Source: Aquimarina latercula DSM 2041
GTDB lineage: Bacteria; Bacteroidota; Bacteroidia; Flavobacteriales; Flavobacteriaceae
Reading direction: 5' to 3'
Assembly: GCF_000430645.1 (NCBI RefSeq)
Contig: NZ_KE387185.1
Location: forward strand, 1,275,780-1,339,779
DNA: 64,000 bases
How positions within the stretch are numbered: the first letter of the stretch is position 1; every line of letters begins with the position of its first letter. The translations under genes were made by a program, and so were the position numbers. The notes beneath the pieces were generated by a model, which was given only the letters and a program-made list of their open reading frames with translations, made no database searches and was not told where the DNA came from. Below are positions 25,803-34,009 of this stretch, piece after piece.

Positions 25803-28580
25803 ATGAAAACACAAACAGATAAAACTCAAGAACCGCAGCACTCGATTACCCCGAGAGTTGCTAGTGAATCTAGCAACGGAGGTACGGCACAATTAAAAGA
25901 TAACCGTACCTCTTCTTTGAGTCAAAGAAAATTACGATCTGGAATGGATAGTATGGATAATAGTAACAATCCGATCCAACGAAAAAATAAGACCGGTTTA
26001 CCCGATAACCTAAAATCTGGTATTGAAAACCTATCCGGTTATAGTATGGATGATGTAAAAGTGCACTATAACTCCAGCAAACCAGCCCAATTACAAGCAC
26101 ATGCTTATGCGCAAGGAACCGATATCCATTTAGCACCAGGACAAGAAAAACACCTACCCCATGAAGCCTGGCATTTGGTACAACAAAAACAAGGGCGTGT
26201 AAAACCTACTAAACAGCTAAAAAGCAAAGTGAATATTAATGATGATGCTGGATTAGAGAGAGAAGCGGATGTGATGGGAAACAGAGCCAATTCTAATAGG
26301 TGGTTGCCTAGCAAACAATATGTGTCATCTTCTAAAATTTCGCAATCTTCAACTCAAGCAATTCAAAGATTTAAAGCTGATGAAAGACCTTATGAAAATG
26401 CTTATGCAAAGATTTTAAATAGCAGTCAATGGTTTCCAACAGCGAAAGCGTATGAGCAACGTTTAGGGGCGTATTGTTCATCCCATCCTTTGTCCATTAA
26501 TGCATTAAATGCAGGGATGGATAAACTAATTTCTATAATGGAAAGGCGTTACCAAGATGAATGGAACGAAAATGAAGAAGATTTATTAAAAGAAGTGTTT
26601 TTTAGAGATGATAAAACAAGTACAGGTCAGGTAGGTCTTAATTTGAACACCAAAAAAATGTACGCAGTTTTAAGAGAAGGTAACCTAAGAGAAAGAATGA
26701 CCGCTTTCTATAATGCAGCTTATTATGGTAGTGGCTATGGAGATGAAATAAAGAGAGGTTTTAAAAAAATTCTTCATGAAATTATTTTTGACAATCAAAC
26801 AGACCTTATTGATGAATTGGAATTGAAAGAAGATGCAATTCAGGAGCAAGTAGCGTATTATAACAACTATCTTAATAGGGGTGTTATGCGACCTCTAATT
26901 AAATTAGGAACTAAAGTTAGTACCAAATTGCTTAATGGGTACAGAGGGATGCGTGGTCAAAATTTGGAAGAGGATAGTAGTTATACCTTTGGTAAAGATG
27001 TATTTGCTTTAGGTAATCTTTCCATTCAGGCTAATGACTCTTCTGTTCGAGAGAGTCAAAAAAATAGAACAAATCGTCCACGTCCAGTTAATCGAGAATT
27101 TGTGAATACACCCCAAGATTTTGAAGAAATGGGTGTGCCACTTTCTAATGAAGAATTAGCATTCTCATACGAAGATGACAACTTAAATCTCAAGGGAAGA
27201 AAAAAAAGAAGTAAAAAAGCAAGAAATAAAGCTCGAAGAAACCAAACCAGACAAGAAGCACTTCCTTGGGTTTCTGGTAATGCCATGTTTGAGATATCCC
27301 CAGATGATAGTTGGTATAAAAAAATACACGATCAATTGAGGATGCCTGTAGTAGCGGGGGTATCTGGAACCACAACGCGGATGCTAAAAGCCTATCAGTT
27401 TTTGAATGTACCCAACAGCGATTTGGATTTTCGTCTTGCCCTTATGGGATGGATGCTTCCTGTCTGGGATCACTCACTATACGAAATTTTAAGGGGCTCT
27501 CATATTGCAGGTGTAAAAGGTGAAAATGAAGACAAAAATATAAAAGATGTTGTTAGAATGTATATGAACGTAGCACCATTACGTACAGAAGAATTAAGGC
27601 ATAACGTGGCTAATGATAAAATGTTTCCACATGAAGAATTATATACTTCTATGGCAACAGCTCATTTACCACCAATACCATATAATTCACCTTTAAATCC
27701 GCTGGTAAATCCTAATACTGAACATTTAATAGCACCAACAGCTAATGTAGCTAATTTGACTTTAGAAAACTTAAGAAATGCTCAGGAAAATGATACCGAT
27801 GGTACTTATACAAACGTAAGCAAAGCACATGCCATTGCCATAGGGGGGTATTCCAGCAGTCTTCATTCTTTATTAAATACAACTATAAGAATTAATGATA
27901 GTTTTTATAAAGCAGTAAAGGAAAGCTTATGGAACCTTCAACCTGATATAGGTGCTGATCGTGTGTCTAAAAATACAATACGAGCTAAATTTATGGAACA
28001 AGTACGACAGCGATTAAATAGAGAGACAGAAGGTGTCGAAGGATTAGAGGTACTTGGACCTATTAGGAATAGGTTGATTAATTTAAGAGATGTTCCAGCT
28101 GCCATGCCATTTACCATAAATGATATTAATGACTGGATTGCGGAATTGGTCGATGAAATTTATCCTGAGTTAAAATTACATGTAAATATGGCTATGGAAG
28201 GACTCAATAATATTCCTCCAAGTGATGATACGGTTTTTACAGGGCAAACATATGTAAAGGGGTGGAATTCCATAAAAAGTGGAAAGACAGTGTTAGTTGA
28301 TGAATTTATGAGTACGAGCAAAAATATGGGCAAAGCAGTAGGATTTGCGGTTCGAAATTCAGAAAATGACTGGTATAAAAACCCTATTTTAATTGAAATA
28401 AAACTAAATAGTAAAGGAGGTAGAGATATTAGCGGCATAAGTGTACATCCAGAAGAAGAAGAGGTATTGCTATTGCCAGGAACCAAGATAAGAATAGATA
28501 GTGAAAAGATGCAAGATTTCACTAGTACGGAAGATGAAGGAATTATAAAAATTAAGGTAGTGAAGGCTGTAGAGGTTTAA
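25803..28580 (+). CDS. Putative eCIS effector: DUF4157 protein with C-terminal ADP-ribosyltransferase-like domain
   Basis: A 925-residue protein. Residues ~65-165 are a DUF4157 domain (NLSGYSMDDVKVHYNSSKPA) retaining an HExxH motif, HEAWH at 120-124. This domain marks many eCIS-linked toxins. Residues ~500-600 contain VVAGVSGTTTRML and RLALMGWMLPVWDHSLYEIL, a module I associate with other eCIS cargos. A basic cluster (KKRSKKARNKARR, about 467-480) precedes it. Residues ~800-905 look like an R-S-E type ADP-ribosyltransferase: TVFTGQTYVKG, FMSTSKN and PEEEEVLLLPG. The expected Arg of the first motif is replaced by Thr. The gene lies 342 bp after the ATPase, between repeat-rich spacers. Cargo status is inferred from domain and context. 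Confidence 0.75.
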   Translation: MKTQTDKTQEPQHSITPRVASESSNGGTAQLKDNRTSSLSQRKLRSGMDSMDNSNNPIQRKNKTGLPDNLKSGIENLSGYSMDDVKVHYNSSKPAQLQAHAYAQGTDIHLAPGQEKHLPHEAWHLVQQKQGRVKPTKQLKSKVNINDDAGLEREADVMGNRANSNRWLPSKQYVSSSKISQSSTQAIQRFKADERPYENAYAKILNSSQWFPTAKAYEQRLGAYCSSHPLSINALNAGMDKLISIMERRYQDEWNENEEDLLKEVFFRDDKTSTGQVGLNLNTKKMYAVLREGNLRERMTAFYNAAYYGSGYGDEIKRGFKKILHEIIFDNQTDLIDELELKEDAIQEQVAYYNNYLNRGVMRPLIKLGTKVSTKLLNGYRGMRGQNLEEDSSYTFGKDVFALGNLSIQANDSSVRESQKNRTNRPRPVNREFVNTPQDFEEMGVPLSNEELAFSYEDDNLNLKGRKKRSKKARNKARRNQTRQEALPWVSGNAMFEISPDDSWYKKIHDQLRMPVVAGVSGTTTRMLKAYQFLNVPNSDLDFRLALMGWMLPVWDHSLYEILRGSHIAGVKGENEDKNIKDVVRMYMNVAPLRTEELRHNVANDKMFPHEELYTSMATAHLPPIPYNSPLNPLVNPNTEHLIAPTANVANLTLENLRNAQENDTDGTYTNVSKAHAIAIGGYSSSLHSLLNTTIRINDSFYKAVKESLWNLQPDIGADRVSKNTIRAKFMEQVRQRLNRETEGVEGLEVLGPIRNRLINLRDVPAAMPFTINDINDWIAELVDEIYPELKLHVNMAMEGLNNIPPSDDTVFTGQTYVKGWNSIKSGKTVLVDEFMSTSKNMGKAVGFAVRNSENDWYKNPILIEIKLNSKGGRDISGISVHPEEEEVLLLPGTKIRIDSEKMQDFTSTEDEGIIKIKVVKAVEV

Positions 28581-28627
28581 CTAAGAGCTCCTGCTAGCAT
28601 CTTCTGCTAGTGGCGAGTAGGGTAACC

Positions 28628-28659
28628 GCTCTGTAAAGTTTGCAACTTCGTAGTAACGA
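28628..28659 (+). repeat. Interspersed repeat R1, copy 1
   Basis: A 32-bp element sharing 28 of 32 bases with 29687-29718. Its core AAGTTTGCAACTT is nearly palindromic and would form a small hairpin. Confidence 0.7.
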
Positions 28660-28736
28660 TAGAGATTGCGTACAGAAAAAGATAGGTGAAGTGCTGCGAA
28701 GTCAGAGACATTCGCATAGCCCTTTGTCTGTAGTCT

Positions 28737-28907
28737 AACCCGCTTTATGTAATAGCACTTCGTAATGAAGCTTTGAGAAGCAATACATACTGGCTTTTTC
28801 TTGATTTTAGCATAGCATCGCTATGGTTAGATTAAAAAAAGTAGTGAAGCGGTAGTATTTGCAGTAGCCCAAAGATGGAATAGATTTTCTATTACATAAA
28901 ACGGGTT
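28737..28907. repeat. Long imperfect inverted repeat (folded element)
   Basis: The 19-bp ends AACCCGCTTTATGTAATAG (28737-28755) and CTATTACATAAAACGGGTT (28889-28907) are complementary at 18 of 19 positions. The interior contains a second hairpin (CATAGC ATC GCTATG with partly paired flanks). The left edge reads GTCTAAC, which fits the attC RYYYAAC consensus; the right edge GTTGAAA misses GTTRRRY by one base. Total length is above the usual attC range. It could be a structured RNA, a mobile palindrome or an attC relic. Confidence 0.5.
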
Positions 28908-29026
28908 GAAAGTAACTAAAGCTGATATACCATTGCAATACTCACATAGAGATTTAGATTTTTGGAAAAGTATTACGTTATGAATAAGCTGAAAACTAGT
29001 TGAATTATATGCTACGTGAAATTTTT

Positions 29027-29047
29027 AAGTTGCAAACTTCGAAGAGC
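29027..29047 (-). repeat. Interspersed repeat R1, inverted partial copy
   Basis: This 21-bp stretch is the reverse complement, with one mismatch, of the first 21 bases of the R1 copy at 29687. Confidence 0.6.
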
Positions 29048-29468
29048 AATATTTTGTTGATATTAATGTAATAGGGTTACCCATTTAGATCACAACTTAT
29101 TTGTAAAAATTTTTCTGATCTCCTTTCCGAGAAGGGTTAATAAAGCTATATCAAGAACCCTTCCTTTTGAAGGGTTGGGGATAGATGTTTTTAAAAGTTT
29201 TAAAAACAGAGTGATGCGATTTAACTGGGTAGCTCTATAATGTAATATTATAGAATTACCAAAGCCCACAACCCCATCTAACCATAGGGGCTACCCCTTA
29301 CTTAAATACTTCCAAGCATCAAAACAATACTTCCAACAATCACTTTAGTAGTTCGAAGTGATAGAGCAAGGGTAATGAGCCCAAAAAGAAGTCCTTTTAG
29401 GGATCGATGTAATGCTTTTATGAGATAGATTTAGGGTTTTAGGGCTTCATCTTAGGGCATCAATGCCT

Positions 29469-29517
29469 TAACGAACTACCTCGAAGTATTCTTTTAATCC
29501 TTCGAAGTAGTTCGTTA
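29469..29517. repeat. 18-bp inverted repeat hairpin
   Basis: TAACGAACTACCTCGAAG (29469-29486) pairs with CTTCGAAGTAGTTCGTTA (29500-29517) with a single mismatch around a 13-nt loop. No T-run follows, so it is not an ordinary terminator. It is outside any gene. Confidence 0.65.
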
Positions 29518-29638
29518 TCACTTCTAAACAGTATATGAAGGGGTGACAGGGATTGTAATGATCCAAATAAGAATCAAAGTACATCAACTTTTAACTTTTT
29601 TATGATTAAAAAGCTCACAGGTCTGAATAGAATATCCA

Positions 29639-29674
29639 TGTCGCAAAATTCCCTTTATTTACCGTTTTTGTGAT
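29639..29674 (+). repeat. 36-bp direct repeat, copy 1
   Basis: Identical over 36 bases to 29824-29859 (starts TGTCGCAAAATTCCC, ends TTTTTGTGAT). The two copies are 185 bp apart and both lie upstream of the membrane-protein gene at 29913. Confidence 0.85.
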
Positions 29675-29686
29675 CTAGCTCTGCCA

Positions 29687-29718
29687 GCTCTGCGAAGTTT
29701 GCAACTTCGTAATGACGA
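29687..29718 (+). repeat. Interspersed repeat R1, copy 2
   Basis: Matches the copy at 28628 at 28 of 32 positions, and lies inside the segment bounded by the two 36-bp direct repeats. Confidence 0.7.
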
Positions 29719-29823
29719 CAGTGAACCATAAAAATGAGGGCCTAGGAATAAAAACATAAAAGTAAGTACAAAATGCTGCGAAGGTAGCCTATCAGTATGC
29801 CTATAGTAGGATCATTCTAAGAT

Positions 29824-29859
29824 TGTCGCAAAATTCCCTTTATTTACCGTTTTTGTGAT
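29824..29859 (+). repeat. 36-bp direct repeat, copy 2
   Basis: Perfect second copy of 29639-29674, ending 53 bp before the ATG at 29913. Confidence 0.85.
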
Positions 29860-29912
29860 AGCCGTTAGCTGTCTTGTGATACTACTTTTGGGATAACATA
29901 AATCAGTATATC

Positions 29913-30611
29913 ATGGAACATAAAACATCACTGTATTCACTAAGAAAAACAATCGGAATTTTAGGATTGGCATTGCCATTATTACTTCTGGCAGCACATC
30001 AGGATTTGCTCTCTAGTATGAGTCATTATTATTATACCGCAGGGAGTGTGTTTTTTATATTAATCTTATCGGCTTTTGGCTTGATATTAATCAATTATAA
30101 AGGCTATCCTAAAAAAGAAGGAGAGTTGTTAAGCGATCGGTTTGTTACCACAGCTGCAGGTATTTGTATTTTAATTACCGTATTGATACCTACAAAGTCA
30201 GAAAACCCTTTGGGGCAATTATATTTTACAGGATCTCCATATTTATTTGGGCACGAGTCTAATGGGTTTCTAGGAGCTATCCATTTGTTAAGTGCAGCCT
30301 CATTTTTCATTTTATTAGGCTATATGAGTTTTTTCAAATTTGTTTTAAATCACAATGCATCAGCATCCAGAAACAGATTATTTCGTAGGAGTGGTATCAT
30401 CGTTTGGGCTTCTGTAGGTGCGCTTATTGTGATTTTTGCAATTGAGAAAATACTAAAAATAAACATGGATGAGATATTTCCTGCCTATACCTTTTGGTTA
30501 GAGTGGGTAGCGGTTTATGCATTTGCAGTCGCTTGGTTAGTAAAAGGAAAAATCCATCTGGATGTCGAAAAAATGATGAAGACTTTTAGTCATGAAAAAA
30601 GCTTGGAGTAG
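29913..30611 (+). CDS. DUF998/Frag1-like multipass membrane protein of unknown function
   Basis: A 232-residue protein with about six membrane segments. The segment LRKTIGILGLALPLLLLAAH followed by SSMSHYYYTAGSVFF resembles small bacterial integral membrane proteins in which SMSHYYYT is strongly conserved. No enzymatic residues stand out beyond the conserved His/Tyr cluster on the first loop. It stands alone after the repeat spacer, with a weak terminator hairpin downstream. Function unknown. Confidence 0.7.
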   Translation: MEHKTSLYSLRKTIGILGLALPLLLLAAHQDLLSSMSHYYYTAGSVFFILILSAFGLILINYKGYPKKEGELLSDRFVTTAAGICILITVLIPTKSENPLGQLYFTGSPYLFGHESNGFLGAIHLLSAASFFILLGYMSFFKFVLNHNASASRNRLFRRSGIIVWASVGALIVIFAIEKILKINMDEIFPAYTFWLEWVAVYAFAVAWLVKGKIHLDVEKMMKTFSHEKSLE

Positions 30612-30630
30612 CATTAAGATGATGCACGAG

Positions 30631-30657
30631 CTTCACAGAAATGTGAGATTTTTTTTC
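30631..30657 (+). terminator. Weak terminator hairpin
   Basis: TCAC (30633-30636) pairs with GTGA (30643-30646), plus one wobble pair, before a run of eight Ts. The sequence is a degraded relative of the strong terminator at 4672 (same CAGAAATG/TAGAAATG loop). Confidence 0.45.
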
Positions 30658-30933
30658 TATAATTTTAATAAGACTTTATAAAACGAGAATTTTGTCCTTA
30701 ACGAGATATAAGCAGAAATGGATTCTGTTCCGTTTTACAGGGTTGACTTTTTATTTGCATTCAATTTTCATTAACAAGGTATTCATAAAGATTTTTCGTT
30801 TAAACACTATTTTGCAATAATGATTGATACTTCATTTTTTACCTAAAGAAATTATAGTAAAAGATTTTGTATTCTTTAACCCTGATAAGCTTATAATAAC
30901 TGGTGTAAAATAAATGGGAGATTAATACGTCGT

Positions 30934-31605
30934 TTACAAAGATTTATACTTCTCTAGAACGACCACTTCTTTTTGTTTTTTTTTGCGGTCCCACTTTTTA
31001 AGTTTTAATTCGGGTTGATTATAAAACATGTCTGTGTAACCAAAACATAAATAGCCAATTAGTTGATTTTCTGATGGTGCATTTAATATTTTTTTTACTT
31101 TTTCGGGATCTAAAATACTTACCCATCCCATACCAATATTAAGAGATCTAGCCATGAGCCACATATTTTGAATTGCACAAACCACACTGTATTTACCCAT
31201 GTTTGGCATACTGGTTTGTCCCAATACAGGACCTTTTTTTGGCTTGTAGAAAACAGCTATGTTTAAAGGAGACTCTACAATCCCTTCTAACTTAAGTTTG
31301 ATATATTCTTTTTGTTTTTCGTCTTTGAACAACAAAGCCGCTTCTTTTGTTTTTTCAGAGAAAGTTTTTTTTATAGCGTGTTTGGTTGTTTGATCTTTGA
31401 TTATAACAAATTCCCAAGGCTGAGAAAATCCTACAGAAGGAGCTACCAATGCAGCTTCTAAAATAGTATCGATATGGTCGTCAGGAATTGGTGTATCTAA
31501 AAAATGATTTCCTCGTACATCTCTTCTGTGCATTAAGATTTCTTCTAGCAACTGTTGCTCTTCTTTGTTAAATGCTCGTTGCAATTTTTTTTTAGGATTA
31601 TCCAT
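30934..31605 (-). CDS. bluB: BluB-like nitroreductase-family flavoprotein (5,6-dimethylbenzimidazole synthase)
   Basis: A 223-residue nitroreductase-fold protein. BluB hallmarks are the N-terminal RRDVRGNHFLDTPIPDD, then LVAPSVGFSQPWEFVI, GQTSMPNMGKYSVVCAIQNM and GMGWVSILDPEKV. BluB cleaves FMN with oxygen to form the lower ligand of vitamin B12. A final lysine-rich tail (LKKWDRKKKQKEVVVLEKY) is also common in the family. No other cobalamin gene and no B12 riboswitch were seen nearby, so it stands alone; the strand is opposite to its neighbours. Confidence 0.88.
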   Translation of the reverse strand: MDNPKKKLQRAFNKEEQQLLEEILMHRRDVRGNHFLDTPIPDDHIDTILEAALVAPSVGFSQPWEFVIIKDQTTKHAIKKTFSEKTKEAALLFKDEKQKEYIKLKLEGIVESPLNIAVFYKPKKGPVLGQTSMPNMGKYSVVCAIQNMWLMARSLNIGMGWVSILDPEKVKKILNAPSENQLIGYLCFGYTDMFYNQPELKLKKWDRKKKQKEVVVLEKYKSL

Positions 31606-32128
31606 TATTTTTGCTGTAGTTGAACTATTGGTTTAAGTTACTTATTTAAAATAAATAGGAAAAAACTATTTTTTACTTTAACTTTTAAATATAACCAGAA
31701 CTGAAATTATCAATTCAAAATTAACATTTATACTTAATACAATTCTAGATTTAGAGAAGATAAAAGAGTAGGGTTAAAACACCCAATATTTTTTAAATTA
31801 AGAATTTTAATTTAATTTAATGCTAAGGATTATCAAGTTATGCTTGTAATCAACATTTTGTTTGTTAATGGGAAGGCATATATTGTGGGTATTCAATTTC
31901 AATTAAAATTAGAAACTAGATTGAGAATTATTATAGGAGAAAACTTCATATTTATATGAAGCTTTATTATTTAACTATTTCTTTTGATAATACTTTCATG
32001 CCTGTTTTTTTTAGCAGGAATCTTACATTTAAAGATATAGTCTTTATAATTTTTATCATTACATAATGTAACACTATACTTTTAAATTCGTTATGAGTAT
32101 AATTGGTTATAATTAATTTTTACAAGGA
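31606..32128. other. Intergenic region between divergent bluB and AraC-type gene
   Basis: About 520 bp of very AT-rich DNA with no gene visible on either strand. A perfect 7-bp hairpin (CTTCATA / TATGAAG, 31944-31961) followed by CTTTATTATTT is the only clear structure. It resembles a degraded terminator, although no gene reads into it from the left. The promoters of both flanking genes must lie here. Confidence 0.4.
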
Positions 32129-33223
32129 TTGGATATAAAACTATTAGACCTCGCGATTATTGTTAGTGGAATTATTGGATATTTTATAAGTATCTCATTA
32201 GTGACCACTTCTTTTTATAAAAGTCGTGCTAATAAATATCTGGCGTTATCTCTATTCTTGTTAACAAGTTTAACCTTTTTAGGTTGGTATGAGATAAGGA
32301 ATTTTGTCTTACAATTTTTAGACAATATTATGTTAGAGCTTTTGGTTGCAGTAGCTTTATTTACATATTTTTTAATTCATATCGAACATAAGTATCTTAC
32401 AAAAAAATGGTATAGATTACTTTACTTTCCTTTCATCGGTTCTGTAATTCTTGAACTTGGTGTTTCTTTTTTTGATATTGTTTTAAATATTTACAATCCT
32501 GATTTTGATGCAATAACATATGATATTAAGGATCAATTATCTTTTTTATATAATGTATTATTAATTTTTTGGGGGAGATATTTGATAAAAAAAGCAAATA
32601 CGATTTCTATAGAAAAAAAGCGTTGGTTATTAAGACTCAACCTTTTTATTATATGCATTATTATTTGTTGGCTTTTATCTAACATAGAACTTTATATATA
32701 TGATTCAGAATTTATCACTAGTTTTCTGTGGATACTACTTTCTTTTCTGTCGTGGTGGATATTATATTATGGGATTTTTAAACTACAGATAATAGCCCAA
32801 AAAGATGAAATACACCAGTATTTAGTTTCACAAAAAACAACTAATACTTTTGTAAAAAAGAAAATAAATGAAACCACTGTTTCTAAAATCATTACAGAAT
32901 TATATACAGTAATCGAAGAGGAAGAGTTATATAAAAATCCACTTTTGAGTAGATTAGATTTAGCAAATCGCTTGGGAACAAGCGAAGGATATTTATCGCA
33001 GATCATAAATCAAGAAATCAGTAAGAGTGTTATTCAGTTTGTAAATGAATATCGTATTGAAGCTGCTAAAAAACTATTACAAGATCCTGTATTTAATAAA
33101 TATTCGATCGTAGCTATTGGTATGGAATCAGGTTTTAAATCTAAAAGTGCTTTCTACAAAACTTTCAATACTAGTCTAGGAATGTCTCCTGGAGCCTTCA
33201 GAAAACTTCAGCAAAAGTCCTGA
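32129..33223 (+). CDS. Membrane-anchored AraC-family transcriptional regulator
   Basis: A 364-residue protein. The N-terminal ~220 residues contain about six to seven membrane segments, and the C-terminal ~110 are an AraC DNA-binding domain (SRLDLANRLGTSEGYLSQII, IQFVNEYRIEAAKKLL, SKSAFYKTFNTSLGMSPGAF). This architecture is common in Bacteroidota and suggests a membrane-sensed signal. The start is a TTG directly after an AAGGA-like sequence; there is no upstream ATG and the next in-frame ATG falls well inside the membrane domain. The small barrel protein and S41 peptidase genes downstream may be targets. Confidence 0.85.
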   Translation: MDIKLLDLAIIVSGIIGYFISISLVTTSFYKSRANKYLALSLFLLTSLTFLGWYEIRNFVLQFLDNIMLELLVAVALFTYFLIHIEHKYLTKKWYRLLYFPFIGSVILELGVSFFDIVLNIYNPDFDAITYDIKDQLSFLYNVLLIFWGRYLIKKANTISIEKKRWLLRLNLFIICIIICWLLSNIELYIYDSEFITSFLWILLSFLSWWILYYGIFKLQIIAQKDEIHQYLVSQKTTNTFVKKKINETTVSKIITELYTVIEEEELYKNPLLSRLDLANRLGTSEGYLSQIINQEISKSVIQFVNEYRIEAAKKLLQDPVFNKYSIVAIGMESGFKSKSAFYKTFNTSLGMSPGAFRKLQQKS

Positions 33224-33322
33224 TTCGTAATATTTCATTGTTTCAGGACTTTTCCTGACTTAAAATTACTTTTTATTTTTTTGACACTTATACTTTTACA
33301 TAAGTAATTCAAAAATGTAAAA

Positions 33323-33898
33323 ATGGAAAAACGCTACTTAATCTTATTAATAAAACCTTTCAAATTAATTTTAAGTATGAGAAAAGTAGTTTTTGTCTTG
33401 TTGTTATTTCCTAGCCCTTATTTTGGGTTTTCACAGAATATAAAAGAAGCTTCAGTAGAAACATCAATTTTTGGTGTTCAAATAGGAGTTTTAAATATGT
33501 GGGCTCATAATGAGCTAAAATTATCCAATCAAGTTGTTTTGCGAAGTGAAATTGGTTTAGGAGGCCCTAACACAGCGAATATTGCACCTGCTTTAGCGTT
33601 AGAACCACGTTGGTATTATAATCTGAAAGCACGAGCGAAAAAGGGTAAAAGAATAGATGGTAATAGTGGAAATTATGTCTCGTTTAGATCGAGTTATCAT
33701 TTTTATAATGTTTCAGAAGATGATAAAAATTCACTGAACAATCTACTACTGGCTCCAACTTGGGGTATTAGAAGAAATATTGGTAATCATTTTAATTACG
33801 AAGCAGGGCTAGGTTTAGGACTTGGTTTTGGGAACGATAAGGAGAGAGGTATTAACACGATACCCTATGTGAGTCTCAAAATTGGATATCGCTTTTAA
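33323..33898 (+). CDS. Predicted small outer-membrane beta-barrel protein, unknown function
   Basis: A 191-residue protein. A second start at 33377 (MRKVVFVLLLFPSPYFGFSQ) would give a clean signal peptide and is probably the true one. The mature part has alternating amphipathic strands and ends with a barrel-type C terminus (YVSLKIGYRF). Glycine-rich strands such as EAGLGLGLGFGN support an outer-membrane barrel. I do not recognise a named family. It follows the AraC-type gene by 99 bp. Confidence 0.55.
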   Translation: MEKRYLILLIKPFKLILSMRKVVFVLLLFPSPYFGFSQNIKEASVETSIFGVQIGVLNMWAHNELKLSNQVVLRSEIGLGGPNTANIAPALALEPRWYYNLKARAKKGKRIDGNSGNYVSFRSSYHFYNVSEDDKNSLNNLLLAPTWGIRRNIGNHFNYEAGLGLGLGFGNDKERGINTIPYVSLKIGYRF

Positions 33899-34009
33899 AA
33901 ACAGCGAGTACCTTAAAAATTAGGTTCGATTTTCTTCAGTTGTAATAAATAGAACCTGATTAATCTTTTTAAAACAAATTACTTTTTATAAAAATCAAAA
34001 AACAGAATT

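Larger units (their letters stand above)
28581..29912. other. 1.3-kb non-coding, repeat-dense spacer downstream of the effector
   Basis: No ORF of 60 codons or more lies here on either strand. The stretch contains three copies of a GCTCTGnnAAGTTTGCAACTT element (two direct, one inverted), a 36-bp perfect direct repeat, an 18-bp near-perfect hairpin and a long inverted repeat. All are listed separately. It looks like an accumulation of short interspersed elements around a swap-prone cargo slot. Confidence 0.7.

Noticed and set aside
27056..27375. Minus-strand ORFs inside the effector gene
   Set aside because: Their composition is the antisense of the Lys/Arg-rich segment, and they lie wholly inside a well-supported gene.
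29639..29859. Possible CRISPR from two 36-bp identical repeats
   Set aside because: Only two copies 185 bp apart, no regular spacers and no cas genes.
31606..32128. Cobalamin riboswitch upstream of the BluB-like gene
   Set aside because: No B12-box-like or other conserved riboswitch sequence was visible on the relevant strand.
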